Part shown: piece by piece, positions 8,123 through 14,591 of the stretch | Layout of the letters: every line of letters begins with the position of its first letter | Position numbering within the stretch: position 1 is the first letter of the stretch | NCBI GenBank assembly: GCA_025355995.1 | Contig: JANXYQ010000070.1 | Location: 1-46,748, forward strand | DNA from: Spirochaetaceae bacterium | Lineage (GTDB): Bacteria > Spirochaetota > Spirochaetia > Treponematales > Rectinemataceae | DNA length: 46,748 nt | Direction: 5' to 3' | Notes under the pieces: generated by a model | The model's database searches: none | What the model saw: the letters and a program-made list of their open reading frames with translations, nothing else | Told to the model about the DNA's origin: nothing | Position numbers and translations under genes: made by a program

Positions 8123-9201
8123 AACTTATCCTCGACGACCGTCGCCTGGGCCTGGGCTAGCAGGCAGAGCTCGGCCGCCTTGAAGGCGTGCTCCTGCGTC
8201 ATCGCGGTCTCGGTGCGGTCGAGGCAATCCCGGATCAGCGCGCCGAAGAAGGGAAAGCCCACCTGGCCGGCCACGGCGAAATGCCGCTCTCCCTCGCCGT
8301 CGACGAGGTAGACCTGGTCGGGAGCGGGATCCCGCGCGACGTCGAGGTACTTGCGCAGCTCGATGTAGCCCTTCGCGCCAAGGATGATGGTGCGCCCGTC
8401 TCCCCAGGTTCCCAGGCCCTCGGGGGTGAACCAATCGACCCGGAAATAGCCCGTCGCCCCGTTGTCCGCCGTCAGCGCGGCGTCGCCGAAATCCTCGAGC
8501 TCGGGGTACCGCCCGTGGGCGTAGTTGGCGACCCTGGCGGAGACGACCTTGGCGTCGCTCGCCCCGGAGTAGGACAGGAACTGCTCGATCTGGTGGCTGC
8601 CGATGTCGCAGAGTATCCCGCCGTACTTGGCCTTCTCGAAGAACCAGGCCGGCCTGGTCTCGGCGGCCAGCCTGTGGGGGCCGATCCCGATGACGTGCAG
8701 CACGCGGCCTATCGCGCCCTCCTCGATCAGCTGCCCCGCGAAGACAGCGCTCTCGACGTGGAGGCGCTCGCTGTAGTACACGGCGTACTTCCTCCCCGTC
8801 TCCGCGACCCGCGCCCGGGCGAGGGCGAGCTGCTCGAGCGAGGTCATGGGCGCCTTGTCGGTGAAGTAATCCTTGCCCGCGCCCATGACCTTGAGCCCGA
8901 GGGCGCAGCGCTCCGAGGGCACGGCCGCGCCTGCCACGAGGCGCAGCTCGGGATCGCCCAGGATGACGTCCAGGTCGGGCACGACCCGCGCCTGGGGATA
9001 GGCCGCGCGGAATTTCTCGGCGCGAGCCGGATCGGGGTCGTAGACATACTTCAGCGTGCCGCCCGCCTCGACGAGGCCGTTGCACATGCCGTAGATGTGG
9101 CCGTGGTCGAGGGCCGCGGCGGCGAAGGCGAATTCGCCCGCCTCGCAGGCGGCCTTAGGCTTTCCCCTCGGCGCGTAATTCATCCCGTCCTTCCTATCCA
9201 T
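8119..9201 (-). CDS. Divergent Gfo/Idh/MocA-like protein (C)
   Basis: This 360-residue protein aligns with the Gfo/Idh/MocA family over its length: VYDPDPARAEKFRAAYP as the second Rossmann strand, AVPSERCALGLKVMGAGKDYFTDKAP, GGILCDIGSHQIEQFL in the substrate domain and DGRTIILGAKGYIELRKYLD. It is unusual because the glycine-rich GxGxxG loop is replaced by LDHGHIYGM and the EKP catalytic motif reads DKAP, keeping a lysine. Nicotinamide cofactor binding may therefore differ. The start ATG at 9199-9201 has GGAGG 7 bases upstream and overlaps the UROD-like gene by 8 bases; a downstream ATG at 9181-9183 is less well placed. It is the second gene of the long operon. The substrate is unknown, and it is quite distinct from oxidoreductases A and B. 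Confidence 0.84.
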   Translation of the reverse strand: MDRKDGMNYAPRGKPKAACEAGEFAFAAAALDHGHIYGMCNGLVEAGGTLKYVYDPDPARAEKFRAAYPQARVVPDLDVILGDPELRLVAGAAVPSERCALGLKVMGAGKDYFTDKAPMTSLEQLALARARVAETGRKYAVYYSERLHVESAVFAGQLIEEGAIGRVLHVIGIGPHRLAAETRPAWFFEKAKYGGILCDIGSHQIEQFLSYSGASDAKVVSARVANYAHGRYPELEDFGDAALTADNGATGYFRVDWFTPEGLGTWGDGRTIILGAKGYIELRKYLDVARDPAPDQVYLVDGEGERHFAVAGQVGFPFFGALIRDCLDRTETAMTQEHAFKAAELCLLAQAQATVVEDKF

Positions 9202-10321
9202 GCCGGACCTCCGCGTATCTGCATATCTCGTCGACGAGCTTCATCTGGTACCTCATGCGGCCGACGCCGGTGCCCGACGGCAGGGAGCCGGCCGTCGTGA
9301 CGACCAGGCGGCGCGAGGCCCCCGCCTTCTCGAAGTCGGAGATCGTGCGCCGCCTGATCTGCTCCGGGGAGCCGTCGCGGAGCAGGAAGGGCGGCATGTG
9401 GCCGTTGATCTCCGCCTCCGGCAGCTTCTCGCGGATGAGGCCGGGGTCCACCTCGGGGCCGTAGTTGACGCTGTTGATGCCCAGGGCGGCTTGCTCCTCC
9501 AGGAGGTGCCCCATCGAGCTGTCCGAATGCTGGTAACGCCGGGACCCGGCCGGCGCCATCGCGCCCAGCACCTCGCGGAGCACGGGAGCGCAGTACTCGC
9601 GGTAGAGCTCGACGTTCATGAGGGCGCAGTTGTCGTCCGTGATCCACCACCCCGGCTCGGAGTTCCCGCTGAAATCCCGCAGGACCTCGTTGAGCTCCAC
9701 CATCTTGCTCGCCAGGAGGTCGCGGAAGCGGCGCATGAGCTCGGGGTGGTCGAACATCCAATAGATGACGGTCTCGGGCCTCAGGACCGAGGTCATGATC
9801 GTCGCCGGCCCCCGGCTGCCCGTCCCGAGCCTAGGCAGCTCCTTGCCCGAGGCGCGGCGCTCCTCCCATTCCCGGAGGAAGGCCTCGGGGAGGCACCAGG
9901 ATCGCAGGTCCAGGCCCTCCGCCCTATCGAGTATCCGCGCGAATTCGGCCGCGTCGTCGGTGACGGGGCTGAGCCAGGGCGTGCCGCCCTCCGTATAGGC
10001 GAATTCGGACCCGAACAGGTTCTCGATGCGCTTCGGCGAGCTCTCCCAGCTGTCCTCGTCGAAGAAGGCCTTGCCCAAGTACTCCCTCGTGACGAGGTTG
10101 GCCTCTCGATGCAGCGCGTCGCGGTAGGGCTTGTCCGAGTAGTAGCGGAGAGTGGAACCCGCTTCCAGGAAGCCGAAGAGCCAATGGTCGTCGGGCGAAA
10201 ACGACATCGCGCAACGCGGCTTGCCGGCCCCCGAGCGCTCGCAGGCCGCATTCTCCTCCCAGAAGGCCTCTACGTCGAGGTCCTCCGAGAGGTCCAGGAA
10301 TTCGCGTTCCATCAGCGCCAT
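9194..10321 (-). CDS. Uroporphyrinogen decarboxylase (URO-D) fold protein, non-haem role likely
   Basis: This 375-residue protein has the URO-D/MtaA-like TIM-barrel pattern: GSRGPATIMTSVLRPETVIYWM, then DHPELMRRFRDLLASKM, ITDDNCALMNVELYREYCAP, and LLEEQAALGINSVNYGPEVD with the terminal INGHMPPFLLRDG. The ATG at 10319-10321 is preferred because AAGGAG lies 7 bases upstream; longer starts run into the control element. The cysteine ligands expected in the zinc-dependent corrinoid methyltransferases MtaA/MtbA (His-x-Cys and a late Cys) are not seen at the INGHMPP position, and no haem genes are nearby. It heads a sugar operon and overlaps a Gfo/Idh gene. URO-D-like proteins of unknown function recur in carbohydrate operons, so a decarboxylase or other sugar-linked role is possible but unproven. 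Confidence 0.8.
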   Translation of the reverse strand: MALMEREFLDLSEDLDVEAFWEENAACERSGAGKPRCAMSFSPDDHWLFGFLEAGSTLRYYSDKPYRDALHREANLVTREYLGKAFFDEDSWESSPKRIENLFGSEFAYTEGGTPWLSPVTDDAAEFARILDRAEGLDLRSWCLPEAFLREWEERRASGKELPRLGTGSRGPATIMTSVLRPETVIYWMFDHPELMRRFRDLLASKMVELNEVLRDFSGNSEPGWWITDDNCALMNVELYREYCAPVLREVLGAMAPAGSRRYQHSDSSMGHLLEEQAALGINSVNYGPEVDPGLIREKLPEAEINGHMPPFLLRDGSPEQIRRRTISDFEKAGASRRLVVTTAGSLPSGTGVGRMRYQMKLVDEICRYAEVRHG

Positions 10322-10363
10322 CCTTGTCTCCTTCACGCGTAGGATACTCAAGGCCTCTCCCTT

Positions 10364-10397
10364 CGCGCTATGTCAAATCCGCTGGTCTTGTTGTCAA
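10364..10397 (-). promoter_or_regulatory. 34-bp bipartite control element (copy 2) before the UROD-like gene
   Basis: This second copy of the element at 8089-8122 reads on the minus strand as TTGACAACAAG, 11 variable bases, then TGACATAGCGCG. Outside the spacer only one base differs from copy 1. TGACA half-sites start at the same 21-base period. It lies about 45 bases upstream of the UROD-like start, so it probably drives or regulates the whole operon. The spacer sequences differ completely, which argues that the outer blocks are conserved for protein binding. Confidence 0.58.
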
Positions 10398-10444
10398 TAG
10401 TCGTATGAAGCCCCGGGATTGCGCCAGCGGGGCCGGAGGCGCCA

Positions 10445-10473
10445 TTGATATTCCCGATATCCCGGAATACTCT
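10445..10473 (+). promoter_or_regulatory. Candidate promoter with inverted repeat for the ROK-SIS gene
   Basis: TTGATA at 10445-10450 and TACTCT at 10468-10473 are separated by 17 bases, an acceptable sigma-70 layout about 28 bases upstream of the ROK-SIS start. The spacer contains an inverted repeat, TATTCC at 10449-10454 and GGAATA at 10464-10469, symmetric about 10459. An operator in this position would block RNA polymerase. The assignment is by pattern only. Confidence 0.38.
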
Positions 10474-10500
10474 GGTCCCATCGCGACGACGGGGGCCCCA

Positions 10501-12147
10501 ATGGACGGATTGATAGGCGTGGACATCGGCGGCACCAAATGCGCGGTCGTCCTGGGCGAGGCGGGCGAGGGCCTCCGCGTCCTAGACAGGATCTACTTCC
10601 CCACCGATTCGAGCCGCGGGCCCGGGCCGGTCTTGGAGCGGATCTTCGCCGCGATCGAGGAGCTCCTCGCCCGGAACAAGGGGATCGGGCGTCCTTCCGC
10701 CGTCGGCGTGAGCTGCGGGGGACCCCTCGATTCCGCGGCGGGTCTCATCCTCTCCCCGCCCAACCTGCCGGGCTGGGACTCTTTCCCGATAGTCCGCCTC
10801 CTGGGCGAGAGGCTCTCCCTTCCCGTCTTCCTGATGAACGACGCCAACGCCTCCGCCCTCGTCGAATGGCGCCTGGGCGCGGGCCGAGGGGCCTCCGACC
10901 TCGTGTTCCTCACGATGGGCACGGGCCTGGGAGCCGGAATTATCTCCGGGGGCCGGCTGCTTCTCGGGGCCCGCGACCTCGCCGGCGAGGTCGGCCACCT
11001 GCGCCTGGCGGCGGACGGCCCCTCGGGCTACGGGAAGGCCGGCTCCTTCGAGGGCTTCTGCTCGGGCGGCGGCATCGCGCGGGCAGCGCGTGAGCGCGCG
11101 CGGGAGCTCCTGGCCGCCGGCGCCCCGGCCGCCTTCTGCCGCGCCGAGGCCGAGCTCGAGGGCATTGACGCGCGGGCCGTCGTCGAGGCCGCCCGAGGCG
11201 GCGACCGGGAGGCGGCCGGGATATTGGCCGAGGCGGGCCGCGCCCTCGGCGCCGGTCTCGCCATCCTCATGGACATCCTGAACCCCGAGCGCATCGTGAT
11301 AGGGAGCGTCTTCGCCAGGGCCGAGGGATTCCTCCGCCCTTCGATGGAGGCGGCGATCGAGGCCGAGGCCCTGCCCCTCGCCCGCGAGTCGTGCCGGGTC
11401 GTGGCGGCGCAGACGGGCGAGTCCATAGGAGACCTGGCGGCTCTCATGGTCGCGGCCCACGGCGCCGGTCTCAGCCTCGACGCAGGCTCCGGTGCGGCGC
11501 CCTCAGGCTTGCCCTCGCGGCACTTGGACGAGCTCGCCGCCCGTCGGCCCGAGCTCGCGGCCGCGCGCGGGGGCGTCGAGGCGGCCTACCGGACTATCGC
11601 GGCAGCCTACGAGCGGGGCGGAAAGCTCCTCGTCTGCGGCAACGGCGGCAGCGCGGCAGACTCGGACCACGTAGTCGGCGAGCTGATGAAGGGCTTCTTA
11701 TTAAAGCGGCCGCTTCGGCCCGCCCTCGCGGCGGCGATTCGGGGCGCGGGCGCGATCGTCGGCCTCGATCCCTCGGCCCTGCTCCAGGGCGCCCTGCCGG
11801 CCATCTCCCTGACCGGGCAGGGCCCGCTCGCGACCGCCTTCGCCAACGACGTCGCGGCGGAGACCGTCTTCGCGCAGCAGGTCCTGGGCCTCGGCTCGCC
11901 CGGGGACGTCCTCCTCGCCATCAGCACCTCCGGGAACTCCCGCAACGTCGTGAACGCCGCGATCGCCGCGATCGCCTCCGGGCTCAAGGTAGTCGCTCTC
12001 ACCGGCAAGGGCGACTGCCTCCTCGATCGCCTCGCGGAGGCGAGGATCGAGGCGCCCGGAGGCTCGACCGCCGAGATCCAGGAGGGGCAGCTGCCCCTGT
12101 ATCACGCCCTCTGCGCCATGCTCGAGGAGAGATTTTTCGGCTCCTGA
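10501..12147 (+). CDS. ROK-family sugar kinase fused to GmhA-like SIS domain
   Basis: This 548-residue protein has two enzymes in one chain. Residues 1-322 are a ROK sugar kinase: DIGGTK phosphate loop (8-13), catalytic Asp114 in NDAN, MGTGLGAGI (139-147) and EVGH (163-166). The CxCGxxGCxE zinc motif of classical ROK kinases is absent, replaced by GPSGYGKAGSFEGFCSGGG. After a linker (about 323-340), residues 341-548 form an SIS domain like sedoheptulose-7-phosphate isomerase GmhA, with CGNGGSAADSDH (379-390), STSGNS (475-480), a Glu at 394 and His535 in the C-terminal helix that match, from memory, GmhA catalytic positions. The ATG at 10501 is used because DIGGTK follows at once; upstream in-frame codons overlap the divergent promoter region. 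A bifunctional isomerase plus kinase, making and phosphorylating a ketose or heptose, is inferred. The gene is divergent from the glycan operon. Confidence 0.9.
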   Translation: MDGLIGVDIGGTKCAVVLGEAGEGLRVLDRIYFPTDSSRGPGPVLERIFAAIEELLARNKGIGRPSAVGVSCGGPLDSAAGLILSPPNLPGWDSFPIVRLLGERLSLPVFLMNDANASALVEWRLGAGRGASDLVFLTMGTGLGAGIISGGRLLLGARDLAGEVGHLRLAADGPSGYGKAGSFEGFCSGGGIARAARERARELLAAGAPAAFCRAEAELEGIDARAVVEAARGGDREAAGILAEAGRALGAGLAILMDILNPERIVIGSVFARAEGFLRPSMEAAIEAEALPLARESCRVVAAQTGESIGDLAALMVAAHGAGLSLDAGSGAAPSGLPSRHLDELAARRPELAAARGGVEAAYRTIAAAYERGGKLLVCGNGGSAADSDHVVGELMKGFLLKRPLRPALAAAIRGAGAIVGLDPSALLQGALPAISLTGQGPLATAFANDVAAETVFAQQVLGLGSPGDVLLAISTSGNSRNVVNAAIAAIASGLKVVALTGKGDCLLDRLAEARIEAPGGSTAEIQEGQLPLYHALCAMLEERFFGS

Positions 12148-12250
12148 GCCGCGCCGGCCGATTGACAAGGGCGAGGGATAGGCGAGAATCGGTAGTAAAG
12201 ATAGACGCCGGCGCGGCGCGAGCTGTTTATTGTTTGCAAGAGGATAAAAA

Positions 12251-12715
12251 ATGGCGGCGGGGAAGGTGGTCGAGCGGGACGAGGCGGGCCGTCCCCTGCG
12301 CATGTTCGGCGTACACATGGACATCACCGAGCGCAAGCGCGCCGAGGCCGCCCTGCGCCAGAGCGAGAGGAAGTGCCGGCTGCTGACCGAAAGCATCAAG
12401 GACGTGGTCTGGGTCATGGACGCCGAGTCCCTGCGCTTCCTCTATGTCAGCCCCTCGGTCGCCGGGCTGCGCGGCTATGCGCCTGAGGAGATAATCGAGG
12501 CGCCCTTCGGCCACGCACTCGGCCCCGAGTCCGTGGAGTACGCGTTCCGGGACGGTAGCGAGGGGCTGATACGCCTCGAGGCCTCGTCGCGCGGCGGCCG
12601 GCTGCGCGTGACCGTCCAGGACGACGGCGAGGGCATGCAGGCCAAGCAGCTCAACGCCAGCTTAGGAATCGAGCGCGGCGAGGGTACGAGGATAATCCTG
12701 GAATTCGCGATCTAG
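12251..12715 (+). pseudogene. Remnant of a PAS sensor histidine kinase
   Basis: This 154-codon frame begins in the tail of one PAS domain (EAGRPLRMFGVHMDITERKRAEAALRQSE is spread over residues 10-40). It enters a second PAS domain (LLTESIKDVVWVMD, FLYVSPSVAGLRGYAPEE) and then jumps directly to the end of an HATPase domain (LRVTVQDDGEGM, then GEGTRIILEFAI). The rest of the second PAS, the whole phosphoacceptor domain and the ATPase N box are missing, and part of the ATPase is lost between DDGEGM and GIERGEGT. The 5' sensory part is also absent. At least two in-frame internal deletions are needed, so it cannot be a working kinase. An AGAGGA lies before the ATG, so a short product may still be made. 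Confidence 0.82.
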
Positions 12716-12732
12716 GCGCGGCTTGTGCGCCA

Positions 12733-13318
12733 TCAGCGAACCTTGTTCACCGCGTGCCCCCTGCCGTGGCCGACTTGGCTGAAATCCTGGGCGGCGCTCG
12801 CCTGCGCTAGGGGGAATACCTCCCCGACCTCGGAGAGGACGCGCCCGCTCGCGAGCAGCCCGGCGATAGGCTCGAGCAGCGCGGCCGGACCCCTGCCGGA
12901 GCTAAGCGCCTTCACGCCCATCTCCCTCGCCTTCTCCTCCGAGACCGTCCCGCGACCGTGACGAGGACTCCGCCCTTCTAGAGCAGGCCGTAGGCCTTTT
13001 CCAAGGCCTCGTCCCCGACGAAGTCGAGAACCACGTCGGCGTTCGCGACGCTCTCTCCCAAGGGACCCTTCCGGCAATCCACGACGCTGTCGGCTCCGAG
13101 GTATTTCGCGAAGGCGGCGTTTCCCTCCGAGGCGACGGACATGAAATCCTTCGGGTAGCCCATGCGGATTTTCCAATCGATTGGATTGACTCCGGCATAG
13201 AGCACCTCCACAAGCTGACTTCGTCAGCCCCCAACGCGGGCATCGGCAGGGTCTCGAGGACGAGCTTTTCCGAGGGCCCGTACTCGTGGAACCTGACCGC
13301 GCGGAATTCTTTCTGCAT
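12733..13318 (-). pseudogene. Decayed zinc-independent quinone oxidoreductase (MDR superfamily)
   Basis: The parts of an NADP-dependent medium-chain dehydrogenase can be followed through several breaks. The N-terminus (MQKEFRAVRFHEYGPSEKLV, ATG at 13316-13318) is intact to about 13215, where a single-base frameshift leads into VLYAGVNPIDWKIRMGYPKDFM. About 110 residues covering the nucleotide-binding core are then deleted, and the reading resumes at GNAAFAKYLGADSVVDCRK and ADVVLDFVGDEALEKAYGLL. It meets a TAG at about 12979 before KGGVLVTVAG, and a further frameshift near 12955 gives VSEEKAREMGVKA and the C-terminal GRVLSEVGEVFPLAQASAA. Two frameshifts, a large deletion and a nonsense codon make function impossible. 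Confidence 0.88.
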
Positions 13319-13479
13319 ATATCTCTCCTCTCTTCGTCCGTGATCGTCCCAGGCTCGAATATAGGCAACGGGCTTCGACAAGGTAAATGCGCTGTAAGTA
13401 AAAAGAAAATAACATAAACTCCGCGCTCGCGCCGGGCGACGCTTTACCGGGCGATGGATCCTACATATATTAAAGGACG

Positions 13480-14157
13480 ATGAATGAAGTACTTTCCTTG
13501 GCGCACCTGATCTTGCGGCCCTCCCTCCCGTCCGAAGGGCCTCCGCCCCTGCTAGTGCTGTTACACGGCCTCGGCAGCGACGAGGGAGACCTCGTCGGCC
13601 TGGCGAAAAAGCTCGACGGCCGCTTCTTCTGCATAAGCGTCCGCGCGCCCTACGCCCTCGATGCCGGCGCAAACGCCTGGTTCCACGTGCGATTCACGAG
13701 CGAGGGCACCCTGATCGAGGCCGGAGAGGCGGAAGCCAGCCGCCTGAGGATCCTCCGTTTCCTGGACGAGTCGATCGAGGCCTATGGCCTGGACGCGCGG
13801 CGCGTCTTCCTCATGGGCTTCAGCCAGGGGGCCATCATGAGCCTTTGCGTGGCCCTTACGCGCCCGGAGAAGGTGGCGGGCGTCGTAGTCATGAGCGGTC
13901 GGCTCCTTCCCGAGATCCTCCCCCTGATCGCTCCCGCCGAACGGCTCAGGGGCCTGCCCTTCTTCGTCTCCCATGGGACGATGGACTCAGTCCTTCCCGT
14001 CCGGCTCGGCAGATCGATACAGGAGGCGCTGTCCGCTCTGCCCGTCGAGCTCGAGTATCGCGAATACGGGATGGGACATGAGATCGGAACTCAGAGCCTC
14101 GAGGATATATCCGGATGGCTGAGCCTGCGGCTCGGAGCCTTGGCGTCCCCTGGGTAA
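13480..14157 (+). CDS. Phospholipase/carboxylesterase-family alpha/beta hydrolase
   Basis: This 225-residue protein has the usual length of the carboxylesterase/thioesterase family PF02230 (YpfH/EstB-like). The catalytic triad is visible: nucleophile Ser in GFSQG (about residue 114), Asp in SHGTMDSVLPV and His in YGMGHEI. The oxyanion-hole segment LLHGLGSDEGD is near residue 28. The start ATG at 13480 has AAAGGA 3-8 bases upstream; an ATG four bases later would be out of frame. There is no signal peptide, so the enzyme is cytoplasmic. It probably hydrolyses short acyl or aryl esters. It stands alone between decayed genes and a small membrane protein, so the neighbourhood gives no clue to its substrate. 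Confidence 0.9.
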   Translation: MNEVLSLAHLILRPSLPSEGPPPLLVLLHGLGSDEGDLVGLAKKLDGRFFCISVRAPYALDAGANAWFHVRFTSEGTLIEAGEAEASRLRILRFLDESIEAYGLDARRVFLMGFSQGAIMSLCVALTRPEKVAGVVVMSGRLLPEILPLIAPAERLRGLPFFVSHGTMDSVLPVRLGRSIQEALSALPVELEYREYGMGHEIGTQSLEDISGWLSLRLGALASPG

Positions 14158-14300
14158 AAACTGCCAGTTGCATGGGTAAATCTTTCCCACATTCTTGCCT
14201 TAAGCTTCCGTGGCCATCGTGGATGGGCGGCGAATCGCATCATTTCGGGCTGGCATGAGGTTTGCTTGTATTATTTGTAGTCATTCTTTTGGAGGTCACT

Positions 14301-14558
14301 ATGTATCGTGCAGTGGGTCGCGGCGCCTGGGCCATGGGCTCTCACGCTTTCGGCTTTCCCTGGGGAGGCATCGCGATGGGCGTTCTCTTTCTCGCGGTAA
14401 TCGCGCTCGCGGCATTCGCGATCGTTCGGATGGGCAGGTCGGGCAAGGCCGACGCGAAGCGGCGCGGAATCGATATCCTCATCGAGCGCTACGCCCGCGG
14501 CGAGATAGACGCGGAGACTTTCCGCGCCATGAAGGCCGTGCTCGAGGCGAAGGACTAG
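14301..14558 (+). CDS. Small SHOCT-domain membrane protein
   Basis: This 85-residue protein has one predicted transmembrane helix near residues 28-50 (MGVLFLAVIALAAFAIV) followed by a basic linker and a C-terminal SHOCT motif (ILIERYARGEIDAETFRAMK). SHOCT domains are short helical oligomerisation elements found at the C-termini of many small bacterial proteins. The ATG at 14301 is chosen because GGAGG lies at 14291-14295; an in-frame TTG at 14262 has no ribosome site. The N-terminal 25 residues are rich in Gly and Ala. The role is unknown. It is followed by a convergent lipoprotein gene with about 33 bases between the stops. Confidence 0.85.
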   Translation: MYRAVGRGAWAMGSHAFGFPWGGIAMGVLFLAVIALAAFAIVRMGRSGKADAKRRGIDILIERYARGEIDAETFRAMKAVLEAKD

Positions 14559-14591
14559 GCCTTCGTCAGGGTCGAGCGTCCGTCCATAAAC

